This document shows positions 1 through 5,945 of a stretch of 7,614 nt of DNA, in pieces. The DNA comes from DASXIW01 sp036497785 (lineage in GTDB: Bacteria > Pseudomonadota > Alphaproteobacteria > Acetobacterales > Acetobacteraceae): assembly GCA_036497785.1 (NCBI GenBank), contig DASXIW010000242.1:1-7614 (forward strand). The letters are read 5' to 3'. Position numbers and translations under genes: made by a program. The notes under the pieces were generated by a model, which searched no databases, was not told the DNA's origin, and saw nothing but the letters and a program-made list of their open reading frames with translations. Positions within the stretch are counted from its first letter, which is position 1. Each line of letters starts with the position of its first letter.

Positions 1-123
1 GAGCAGCATCAACTCCAGATCGCGGTAGCTGATCGGGAACATCAGATACCATCGCACCGCCCAAAGGATCACCTCGGTGTTGAACTGCCGCCCCTTGAAG
101 GGCCGGCCCTGCCGTACCCGCAC
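1..123 (-). CDS. IS6-family transposase, N-terminal fragment (runs off the left edge)
   Basis: Only the first 41 codons are inside the window, read leftward from a GTG at 123-121. The peptide contains GRPFKGRQF, then VILWAVRWYLMFPISYRDLE, the strongly conserved opening of IS6/IS26-type DDE transposases (the N-terminal helix-turn-helix region that precedes the catalytic core). The DDE residues themselves would lie outside the window. No ATG is available: a TAA closes the frame about 14 codons upstream of the GTG, so GTG is the best start, although the ribosome site (ACAGG) is weak. IS6 enzymes move by replicative transposition or cointegrate formation and often leave neighbouring DNA rearranged, which fits the broken genes nearby. 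Whether the complete transposase is intact cannot be judged. Confidence 0.85.
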   Translation of the reverse strand, partial: MRVRQGRPFKGRQFNTEVILWAVRWYLMFPISYRDLELMLL

Positions 124-177
124 TGCCTGTCGCTGTCTCGCAATGCCGAGGCTTTACCCATTCAGGTCAGCCGCCGC

Positions 178-194
178 AAACTCGCAACACAGCC
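178..194 (-). repeat. Candidate terminal inverted repeat of the IS6-type element
   Basis: Minus-strand reading GGCTGTGTTGCGAGTTT, sharing the GG-C and TGTTGC core of IS6-family ends. It sits just outside the transposase start in the expected orientation. The partner repeat is off the window, so the call rests on resemblance and position only. Confidence 0.55.
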
Positions 195-481
195 AGCTCG
201 GCTGCTTCAGACCAGCCGAGTGCAGAAACTATCTCGCCAACTCAGGCTACGGACAAACCAAGTGAAGCCGCTCTAAATACCGCGCGACAATCCGACCATC
301 GGGCTGAGGAGATTGCCTACGTGATCGTCTGGCAGCCCTTGGCGCAGATGCTTCAGGGTGGCGACGCCCTCCACGCGCAACGGAAACGGGGGCACGTACG
401 GAAATCATCGAGAGAGAGCCTGAAGGGGTTTGCGGGCCTGCGCGCCGTCATCAGGCATCGGCACCAGACATCCGGGGTCTT
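195..481. other. Region of 287 bases without a recognised gene
   Basis: Between the IS6-type end and the 3' end of the broken LysR gene I see no gene I can name. It begins with an 8-bp hairpin (197-204 with 213-220). On the minus strand, 395 down to 273, there is a 40-codon open stretch starting at a GTG. It has coding-like third positions (mostly G or C) and a protein-like composition including LRQGLPDDHVGNLL. A TGA lies just upstream in the same frame, and about 20 further sense codons of similar character precede that TGA. It may be a decayed gene end or chance in GC-rich DNA. The open frames on the plus strand here look like noise. Confidence 0.4.
197..220. repeat. Short inverted repeat beside the IS6-type end
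   Basis: CTCGGCTG (197-204) and CAGCCGAG (213-220) are perfect reverse complements around an 8-base loop. It begins three bases outside the inferred IS end. No T-run follows in either direction, so it is not a clear intrinsic terminator. It could be part of an older gene or simply chance. Confidence 0.4.
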
Positions 482-1341
482 TCAAGCGGGTTCTTTATCG
501 GCAAGTCGCCGGACCGTCGTATCCAGCAGCGCGCGCAGGCGGGTCAGGCGCCGCAGGTCGCGATGATAGCCGACCCACAGATCCCGCCCGGGCGGGGCCT
601 CGCCCAGATCGACGCAGGCAAGCCCGTCCATGCGGTCGCCGATCAGCCGGGGCAACACGGCAAGCCCCGCCCCGGCGGCACACATCCGCGCTTGCGCGTC
701 GCGGTTGGCGCTGCGGAATACCGTTCGCGCCCGTGGCAGCAGGCGGCGCAGCCAAGCTAGGTCGGGCAGCTCGCCCAGGGCCGTGTCCATGGTCACCAGC
801 GCGCAGCCCGCGCCATCGGCTGGGGATGCGACGTGCCGGCCGCGATGTAGAGTGCGTGGTCCAGGTGCATCAGTTTGCGCTGCACGACCTCCGGCTCGTC
901 CACCGGGCGAACGCGCAACACCAGGTCCGCCTCGCGCCTGGTGAGGCTGAAAGGCAGCGGATCGGTGACCAGATCGATCGTCACCAATGGATGCGCTCTG
1001 GTGAAATCGACGAAGATCGGCGCCAGGAGATGGATGCCGATCCAGTCGGGGGAGGAGATGCGTAGTAGCCCGTCCAGCCGCTCGCCATGCCCTGCCAGCA
1101 GGCGTTCGAACCCGATCGCCTCCGCCTCCATCCGTTCGGCATGGGCGAGGGCGGCAGCGCCTTCCTCGGTCGGCACGAAGCCGTCGCTGCCGCATTGAAA
1201 CAGCTTGTGGCCGACCGCCTGCTCCAGCCGGGTGATGTGCCGGCCCATGGTGGGCTGGGTCTGGCCCAGCGCCCGCGCCGCACCCCCCAGGCTGCCCGCC
1301 CGCGCCACGGCGAGGAATATCCGCAGATCGTTCCACTCCAT
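482..1341 (-). pseudogene. LysR-family transcriptional regulator, frameshifted
   Basis: The gene reads leftward from ATG 1341-1339. The N-terminal winged helix-turn-helix is clear: MEWNDLRIFLAV, then residues 17-44 with AARALGQTQPTMGRHITRLE. The first part of the effector-binding domain follows (LLRISSPDWIGIHLLAP, EADLVLRVRP). This frame hits a TGA at 795-793 after 182 residues. The rest of the domain continues one frame over to the TGA at 484-482 (GAGCALVTMDTALGELPDL, LAVLPRLIGDRM, LWVGYHRDLRRL). The switch falls near 812-830. One C lost from the C-run read on this strand (plus-strand GGGG, 822-825) would explain it, because restoring it gives SHPPADGAG. A deletion of about 19 bases also fits, since the linker is some 6 residues short for the family. 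The gene is divergent from the solute-binding protein gene, the usual place for its activator. As written it yields only a truncated protein; a sequencing error is possible. Confidence 0.85.
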
Positions 1342-1356
1342 GGTTCAGCCATACAA

Positions 1357-1406
1357 ATCCGCATGCAGTCCAGGCAAGAAATTTGATTACCCTGCCCATC
1401 CGCATG
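1357..1406. repeat. Direct repeat ATCCGCATG, two copies 41 bp apart
   Basis: Identical 9-bp copies lie at 1357-1365 and 1398-1406. The start-to-start spacing of 41 bp is close to four helical turns, so both copies face the same side of the DNA, as paired regulator sites often do. A role as LysR half-sites is an inference. A chance repeat is possible. Confidence 0.4.
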
Positions 1407-1426
1407 ACCCAGGCTTCGTTACATTC

Positions 1427-1446
1427 GCGCGATTGTCACATCGCGC
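1427..1446. promoter_or_regulatory. Perfect 7-bp inverted repeat, candidate operator or leader hairpin
   Basis: GCGCGAT (1427-1433) and ATCGCGC (1440-1446) are exact reverse complements around the six bases TGTCAC. It lies 14 bases before the ribosome site of the binding-protein gene, so it would either overlap the promoter start region or form a hairpin in the 5' leader. It is not centred as a classical LysR T-N11-A box. Confidence 0.5.
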
Positions 1447-1460
1447 CATACCATTCGGAC

Positions 1461-1466
1461 AGGAGA
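1461..1466 (+). promoter_or_regulatory. Ribosome binding site AGGAGA that fixes the binding-protein start
   Basis: AGGAGA lies five bases before ATG 1472. The frame is open further upstream to 1205, but only this ATG has a good ribosome site and is followed at once by a signal peptide. Confidence 0.8.
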
Positions 1467-1471
1467 AACAG

Positions 1472-3076
1472 ATGTCGTCATGGTCGCGCGGTCTGATCGG
1501 GGCCTTCGGGATCGGCATACTGCTGGCGGTACCGGCGCGGGCGGCGGTGTTGCGCTACGCGGCGGGGCAGGATGTCGCCATCATGGACCCGTATATGGTC
1601 GATGAGACCTTCACCACGAATTTCCTGGCCTCGATCTACGAGCCGCTGGTGCGGCGCGGCAGGGAAATGGAAATCGAGCCGGGCTTGGCTGCGAGCTGGG
1701 AGCAGGCGGAGCCTACGCGCTGGCGCTTCCATCTGCGGCAGAGCGTGAAATTCCAGGACGGCATGCCCTTCACGGCGGAAGACGTGGTGTTCTCGCTGGA
1801 GCGGGTGCACAAGCCCGGCTCCAACATGGTCAACCGCGTCGCCAACATCGGCAGCGTCACCGCCGTCGATGCACAGACCGTGGACATCGTCACCCGCACG
1901 CCGGACCCGACGCTGCTTGCCAACCTCACCGCCGTGCTGATCATGTCGAAATCCTGGGCGGTGGCGCATGGCGCGACCGACCCGATCGACATGCGGTCCG
2001 CCAAGGAGAATTACGCGGCGCTGCACGCCATGGGCACCGGCCCGTTCGTGCTGAAGACGCGCGAGCCGGGCACCAGAACCGTGCTGACCGCCAATCCGGG
2101 CTGGTGGGACAAGCCCGAGCATAACCTGACCGAGGTGGATTTCACCCCCATCTTGAACGACGCCACCCGCGTGGCTGCGCTGCTGACCGGAGAGGTGGAC
2201 ATGATCGACCCGGTGCCGCTGCAGGATCAGCCCCGGGTGAAGGCGGCGGACGGGCTGGTGCTGATGACGGGGCCGGAGCTGCGGGTGGTGTTCCTGGGCA
2301 TGGACCAGTTCCGGCCGGAGCTGCTGTACAGCGACGTAAAGGGCAAGAATCCGTTCCTAGACATCCGCGTGCGCCAGGCGTTCTATGCCGCGATCGATGT
2401 CTGGGCGATCCGCGACCGGGTGATGGCTGTCCAGTCGCAGCCCACCGCCGAAATCGCCGCCCCCGGCATTGTCGGCTACGACGCGGCACAGGCCGCGCAC
2501 CCGCATGCCGATCTGGACCGGGCGAAGCGGCTGATGGCGGAGGCCGGCTATGCCAATGGCTTCACGCTGGACATGAACTGCCCGGCTGGGCGCTATGTGA
2601 ACGATGCGCGGATTTGCGAGGCCATCGCCGGCATGCTGGCGCATATCAATGTGCGCCTGAAAGTGATCACTCAGATGCCGGCGGCGTTTTTCGGCCGGCT
2701 GGCCAAGCGCGACACCAGTTTCTACATGCTGGGTACCACGCCGCCTACCTATGATGCATACAGCACTGTGTTCGGCCTGATGGCCTGCCCGCCCGACCTG
2801 CTGGACGGCCGGGCGGTGGCGGTGGCCAGCGGCGGTGCCTTCAATTCCGGCGGCTGGTGCGATGCCGCTACCGACGCGTTGACCGCCGCCGCTGGCAGCG
2901 AGCTGGACGCGGCCAAACGCAACGCGGATTTCGCCCAGATCTGGGGGCGGATGATCGCCCAGGTCGGCTATATCCCGCTGCATCAGCAGGGCCTGTCTTG
3001 GGGCGTGCGCAAGGGCATAAAGCTGGTGCAGCGGCCGGACGACGTGCTGGATCTGCGCTTCGTGCGGATGCCCTGA
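1472..3076 (+). CDS. Family-5 extracytoplasmic solute-binding protein (peptide/nickel/opine-type ABC transporter)
   Basis: 534 residues, the normal size for SBP_bac_5 proteins. A signal peptide is visible: positive N-terminus, hydrophobic GLIGAFGIGILLAVPARA, probable cleavage after Ala24 (ARA-A), no lipobox cysteine, so a soluble periplasmic protein. Family landmarks follow in order: YEPLVRRG (from residue 56), IEPGLAASWEQ, WRFHLRQSVKFQDG, FTAEDVVFSLERV, GTGPFVL, then NPFLDIRVRQAFYAAID (from residue 293) and DRAKRLMAEAGYANGF. Proteins of this family capture oligopeptides, opines, metals or other solutes and hand them to an inner-membrane ABC permease. No permease or ATPase of that class is next to it, so it works with a distant transporter or is an orphan. 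The only operon partner is the flavoenzyme four bases downstream, suggesting an amine or N-substituted amino acid ligand. That is inferred from context. The start is set by AGGAGA at 1461. Confidence 0.95.
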   Translation: MSSWSRGLIGAFGIGILLAVPARAAVLRYAAGQDVAIMDPYMVDETFTTNFLASIYEPLVRRGREMEIEPGLAASWEQAEPTRWRFHLRQSVKFQDGMPFTAEDVVFSLERVHKPGSNMVNRVANIGSVTAVDAQTVDIVTRTPDPTLLANLTAVLIMSKSWAVAHGATDPIDMRSAKENYAALHAMGTGPFVLKTREPGTRTVLTANPGWWDKPEHNLTEVDFTPILNDATRVAALLTGEVDMIDPVPLQDQPRVKAADGLVLMTGPELRVVFLGMDQFRPELLYSDVKGKNPFLDIRVRQAFYAAIDVWAIRDRVMAVQSQPTAEIAAPGIVGYDAAQAAHPHADLDRAKRLMAEAGYANGFTLDMNCPAGRYVNDARICEAIAGMLAHINVRLKVITQMPAAFFGRLAKRDTSFYMLGTTPPTYDAYSTVFGLMACPPDLLDGRAVAVASGGAFNSGGWCDAATDALTAAAGSELDAAKRNADFAQIWGRMIAQVGYIPLHQQGLSWGVRKGIKLVQRPDDVLDLRFVRMP

Positions 3077-3080
3077 CCCC

Positions 3081-4199
3081 ATGGCCGGGAAGATGATCCT
3101 GATTGTCGGCGCCGGCATCAACGGGCTGTGCGCGGCCTGGGCGCTGGTCCGGGCCGGCCATCGCGTGCGGGTGTTCGACGCGGCGCCGATCCCCAACACG
3201 CAGGGCACGTCCTATGACCAGCACCGGCTGATCCGCACGCCGTATGGCAGCCAGCGCGGCTATGCGGCGATGATGGGGGAGGGGCGGGCGGCTTGGGACA
3301 CGCTGTGGCGCGATCTGGGCCAGCGCCACGTCGCCACGCCGGGCTGCCTGGCGCTGTCCACCGCGCCCGGCGACTGGACCGACCGGTCCGCCGACACGCT
3401 AGACGCGCTGGGCATCGCTTACGAGCGGGTCGCCCCCGAACACTTGGCCGCGCGCTTCCCGATGCTGGAGACCGGAGATGCGCGCTTCGGCCTATTCGAT
3501 CCGGATGGCGGCATGCTGTTTGCCGACCGCATCATGGATGGCCTGACCGCCTGGCTGACCCGGCATGGCGCGGCGCTACACGGAGAAACCCCAGTCGCCT
3601 CGGTGGAGGAGGATCATGCGGCGATCCGCACCTCGTCAGGCGAGCGGATCGCCGGCGATGCCGTGCTGGTGACCGCCGGGGTGTGGGCGGCGCGGCTTTA
3701 TCCCCGGCTAGCCGCCAGCTACGTGCCGCTGCGCCAAGTCGTGGCCTATGTCGCGCCGCCAGACGCGCTGGCGGCCGCGTGGCGGGCGGCGCCCGTGATG
3801 CTCGATCTGGGCGGGCCGCGTGGCATGTATCTCGCCCCGCCGGTGGAAGGGCGAGGGTTCAAGATTGGGTGCGGAGCCTATAATCGGCCCTGCGGCCTGG
3901 AAGAGGCCGCCGATCCAGTGCCGGCGGACGGGCCGGCACTGCTGGATTTCTACCGTGCCCGCTTCCGCCGGTGGGAGGAATTCCGCGTGCTGCGGCTGCG
4001 GATGTGCCGCTACGCCCACGAACCCGACCAGCGTTTCATCCTGCGCCGCTTCGGTGCTGCTTGGGTGCTGACCGGCTGCTCCGGCCACGGCTTCAAATTC
4101 GGACCGCTGATGGGGCAAGCCTTGGCTCGGGCAGCGCTGGGCGAGCAGGACCCGAGCCGGCTCGCCGCGTGGGTTGCCGGGGAAGCCGACGGCCGGTGA
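3081..4199 (+). CDS. FAD-dependent oxidoreductase of the monomeric sarcosine oxidase / N-methyltryptophan oxidase family
   Basis: 372 residues, close to the usual 370-390 of this family, which oxidises N-methyl or cyclic amino acids to imines and reduces O2 to H2O2. The FAD-binding Rossmann motif IVGAGINGL is at residues 8-16. Arg49 and Arg52 (HRLIR) match the positions of Arg49 and Arg52 of Bacillus sarcosine oxidase. The covalent-flavin cysteine region is RMCRYAHEPDQ, with Cys309. The C-terminal CSGHGFKFGPLMG carries Lys339, equivalent to the O2-activating lysine. The sarcosine oxidase active-site residues His45 and His269 appear to be Tyr45 and a Gly in KIGCGAYN (261-268). Substrate preference therefore probably differs from sarcosine. 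It starts four bases after the binding-protein stop, with only a weak ribosome site, so translation is likely coupled. There is no signal peptide, so it is cytoplasmic. Numbering of reference enzymes is from memory. Confidence 0.92.
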   Translation: MAGKMILIVGAGINGLCAAWALVRAGHRVRVFDAAPIPNTQGTSYDQHRLIRTPYGSQRGYAAMMGEGRAAWDTLWRDLGQRHVATPGCLALSTAPGDWTDRSADTLDALGIAYERVAPEHLAARFPMLETGDARFGLFDPDGGMLFADRIMDGLTAWLTRHGAALHGETPVASVEEDHAAIRTSSGERIAGDAVLVTAGVWAARLYPRLAASYVPLRQVVAYVAPPDALAAAWRAAPVMLDLGGPRGMYLAPPVEGRGFKIGCGAYNRPCGLEEAADPVPADGPALLDFYRARFRRWEEFRVLRLRMCRYAHEPDQRFILRRFGAAWVLTGCSGHGFKFGPLMGQALARAALGEQDPSRLAAWVAGEADGR

Positions 4200-4200
4200 T

Positions 4201-4320
4201 AGGAGGGATGCTATGATCCCGTCGCCGTAACGCGAGGGCCGCCCTGGTGGCGGAGCGGACCGCGCGGCACGATGCGGAGGCGCGGACCACCGGCGCGGAG
4301 GTGATGATCGCGCACCTCGC
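4201..4320 (+). pseudogene. IS66-type transposase (TnpC), N-terminal remnant
   Basis: A good ribosome site (AGGAGGG, 4201-4207) precedes ATG 4213, which gives MIPSP and then a TAA at 4228. One frame over, 4229-4318 encodes NARAALVAERTARHDAEA followed by TTGAEVMIAHL. This resembles the coiled-coil opening of IS66-family TnpC proteins, where the segment normally leads into a KLxIAKLRRE-like stretch. Loss of two bases (mod 3) near 4228 would restore one frame. Similarity stops at about 4318, where the sequence switches to a minus-strand transposase remnant. Only about 35 of roughly 500 codons remain, so it is non-functional. Recognition is from memory of the family and is moderately sure; neither tnpA nor tnpB is present. 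Confidence 0.55.
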
Positions 4321-4321
4321 G

Positions 4322-4435
4322 AGCTCCGCTGGGGCCTCGTAATCGCAGACGTTCCAGTCCGATGATCCGCTTGAGATGCGCGAACACGCGCCCCAGATCC
4401 CGTGCAACCTCATGGATGCTGTGAGGTATTTTGTG
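4322..4435 (-). pseudogene. IS1182/IS5-type transposase, C-terminal remnant with internal deletion
   Basis: Read on the minus strand this encodes KIPHSIHEVARD followed by LGRVFAHLKRIIGLERLRL and RGPSGA. In IS1182-type DDE transposases a similar KIPRSIHE segment and the AHLKRILxLxRLRLRGxxGA segment near the C-terminus are separated by about 25 residues. Here they are fused, so an internal deletion is likely (near 4397). The usual end (EFxLAATAQNLRxLAKL) is missing, because similarity stops at about 4322 where the IS66-type piece begins. The fragment cannot be active. The family label is from memory; a related DDE family is possible. Confidence 0.6.
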
Positions 4436-4462
4436 GGCCGACCGAGAAAAATTGGAGGCGGA

Positions 4463-4645
4463 CCTACCGGTGAAGGTGGATTTTGCGCGATCCGGGATCT
4501 CCGATGAGAGATCGCTGTCCGCTACGACACGCGCCAACGTCATGGCGCCGATCATCGTGGACAGGGCGACGATGGCGTCTCCGCGCGCTTCCTCGCGGTC
4601 CGGCGCGTCGCCGGCCAGCGTAGCAATGAAACCTGACCCATAGCT
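4463..4645 (-). pseudogene. TetR-family regulator, C-terminal domain remnant
   Basis: On the minus strand, SGFIATLAGDAPDREEARGD, then AIVALSTMIGAMTLARVV and ADSDLSSEIPDRAK resemble the last helices of TetR/AcrR regulators, where an xxALxxMVGAxxLARAV helix near the dimer interface is characteristic. The DNA-binding N-terminal domain is absent. The open frame begins only at ATG 4687, too short to hold one. After RAK (about 4481) the similarity ends and the frame runs on into transposase sequence. It is therefore a broken 3' end, lying directly downstream of the flavoenzyme gene of the minus-strand operon. It might once have been that operon's regulator, but nothing shows this. Confidence 0.6.
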
Positions 4646-4691
4646 CTTCCTTCCATTCCCGCCTGCACCATCAAACTCCGGGATCAAACCA

Positions 4692-5945
4692 CTAGTCGAC
4701 CGTCAGGCGTGGCTTCGTTTCCGGCGACCAGTAGTGGTGCGCGTAATGCAGCCGACACAGATCGCGCAGCTTGTTTTCCGCCAAGCCGGCCGCGAATCGG
4801 CTCGGCGCCATAAAGGAAACGTCGATCGACGGATGACCTTCAGTGATCCATTCCGCCAGCAATTCACCTAAAGCCGGTGCGGTCGACAGACCGCCGACGC
4901 AGCAGCCGCCGATCACATACAACCCGTCGACCCCGGGCGCCGGACCCAGGACATGTTCGCCATCCGCCGTCATCGTGGGCAATCCGCCGCGGAGCTCCTG
5001 GATGGCTATGTTGCGGAAGATCGGGAATTGCGTTGCCACACTCTCCGCCAGCCGGCGCAGGACCAACAAATCGAGCTCCACATCCTCGATGCCAAACGCG
5101 GCCGGCACGTCGCGCATGTCGTATTGCACCGGGTCGGGCTCGTAGCCACCCAGCATCAGGCCGCCTTTGTCCGGCCGCACATAGACGTTGGCGTCGATGA
5201 TGCGCGTGATCGGCTGGTTCGACCGCACGTCGGGCAGCGGCACTGTCACCATCAACTGGTGGCGGGTCGGCACCAGCTTCACCGTCGCACCGCCCTGCTC
5301 GGCCACCACGCGGAGCCAGGCGCCGGCAGCATCAACCACAATCCGGGCGCGTATCTCGCCATTTGGCGTGCGCACGCCGACGACAGCGCCGCCTGCGGTG
5401 AGGATTTCTTCGACCGGCGTATGGGGCAGCAGCGTGGCACCCAGCCGCGCGCTCGCCCGGGCGTAGCCGATCGGGATCTGCACCGGTTCGAGGTAAACAT
5501 CGCTGCGCATGTGCATCACCGCCCGCACGCCGTCCGTTACAAGGTAAGGCATCAGACGGTGTGCTTCGTCGAGCGAGATCAGCGCGACATCCAGGCCGAG
5601 CTGCCGGCCGCGCTGTACCTCCTCATGCAACTGCTCCGCGTGATCCGGACGACGCGCGATCTTGAGGCTGCCGGGCTGGAAGAACACCATCGGCTCGCCG
5701 GTGTCGGCCTCGAACGTCTGGATCTTCTGCACCGCCCGCGCCGCGATCCGCGTCATTGTCGCATCGGACCGGAGCTGGCCGCTCAGCCCGGCGGCGCGCG
5801 GCGAGGTTTGTGAGGCGAGGTCCGTCTTGTCGAGGAGCGCCACCGACAGCCCAGCTTTTGCAAGGTGGAACGCCGTCGAGCCCCCGAGTGCGCCGGCGCC
5901 GATTACGACCGCATCGACCTGTTCAGGAATGTCCTCACCGTTCAT
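4692..5945 (-). CDS. FAD-dependent oxidoreductase of the DAO superfamily, similar to the flavin domain of dimethylglycine/sarcosine dehydrogenase
   Basis: 417 residues from ATG 5945-5943. This start is preferred over the upstream in-frame ATG because it overlaps the permease stop (ATGA) and follows AAGGGGG with six bases spacing. The Rossmann FAD motif VVIGAGALGG is at residues 13-22. MHMRSDVYLEPVQ lies around 144-156. The C-terminal FAD-closing region is GGLPTMTADGEHVLGPAPG (320-338) followed by GLYVIGGCCVGGLSTAPALG (341-360) and ELLAEWITEG. This layout matches DAO-type dehydrogenases and oxidases acting on glycine betaine breakdown products or amino acids. The folate-binding aminomethyltransferase domain of dimethylglycine and sarcosine dehydrogenases is absent. 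The TWHAAGL-type histidine that carries covalent FAD in those enzymes is Arg50 here (TSPRAAGL). FAD is probably non-covalent and the substrate uncertain. It is the last intact gene of the transport operon, so its substrate is likely the imported amino acid. Confidence 0.93.
   Translation of the reverse strand: MNGEDIPEQVDAVVIGAGALGGSTAFHLAKAGLSVALLDKTDLASQTSPRAAGLSGQLRSDATMTRIAARAVQKIQTFEADTGEPMVFFQPGSLKIARRPDHAEQLHEEVQRGRQLGLDVALISLDEAHRLMPYLVTDGVRAVMHMRSDVYLEPVQIPIGYARASARLGATLLPHTPVEEILTAGGAVVGVRTPNGEIRARIVVDAAGAWLRVVAEQGGATVKLVPTRHQLMVTVPLPDVRSNQPITRIIDANVYVRPDKGGLMLGGYEPDPVQYDMRDVPAAFGIEDVELDLLVLRRLAESVATQFPIFRNIAIQELRGGLPTMTADGEHVLGPAPGVDGLYVIGGCCVGGLSTAPALGELLAEWITEGHPSIDVSFMAPSRFAAGLAENKLRDLCRLHYAHHYWSPETKPRLTVD

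Larger units (their letters stand above)
1..194 (-). mobile_element. End of an IS6/IS26-family insertion sequence, cut by the left edge
   Basis: This stretch carries the start of an IS6-family transposase on the minus strand and, 55 bases beyond its probable start codon, a candidate terminal inverted repeat at 178-194. Read outward-in on the minus strand the repeat is GGCTGTGTTGCGAGTTT, which matches the IS26 terminal repeat GGCACTGTTGCAAA (from memory) at 10 of 14 positions. About 70 bp between the element end and the transposase start is normal for this family. The other end of the element lies outside the window, so I cannot check the second repeat or the 8-bp target duplication that IS6 elements usually make. 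The family call is firm; the exact boundary at 194 is inferred. Confidence 0.72.
1342..1471. promoter_or_regulatory. Divergent regulatory region between the LysR gene and the binding-protein gene
   Basis: These 130 bases separate two genes transcribed away from each other, so both promoters and any LysR operator should lie here. Two repeats stand out. One is a perfect inverted repeat near the binding-protein gene (1427-1446). The other is a 9-bp direct repeat, ATCCGCATG, at 1357-1365 and 1398-1406. I could not identify convincing -35/-10 boxes on either strand. Confidence 0.6.

Noticed and set aside
77..265. Short plus-strand open frame over the IS6-type end
   Set aside because: It crosses the IS boundary and is antisense to the transposase N-terminus; no family resemblance.
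812..830. Programmed -1 frameshifting in the LysR gene
   Set aside because: The direction would fit, but CAT CCC CAG is not an X XXY YYZ slippery site, no downstream structure is evident, and LysR genes are not known to use it. A deletion or base-call error is simpler.
482..1405. One long minus-strand open frame of 307 codons as a single gene
   Set aside because: Only its second half matches LysR. The first half is out-of-frame reading of the real LysR N-terminus, which starts at 1341 in another frame.
1205..1471. An N-terminal extension of the solute-binding protein back to an ATG at 1205
   Set aside because: It would run antisense through the LysR N-terminus. The start at 1472 has a good ribosome site and begins a clean signal peptide.
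4691..4700. ACTAGTCGAC, which looks like adjoining SpeI and SalI cloning sites
   Set aside because: It encodes the natural last codons of the flavoenzyme (Val-Asp-stop) and no other vector-like sequence surrounds it, so chance is the better explanation.
4953..5813. A 286-codon plus-strand open frame inside the flavoenzyme gene
   Set aside because: It is the antisense shadow of a clear FAD-binding protein and shows no domain, signal or ribosome site of its own.
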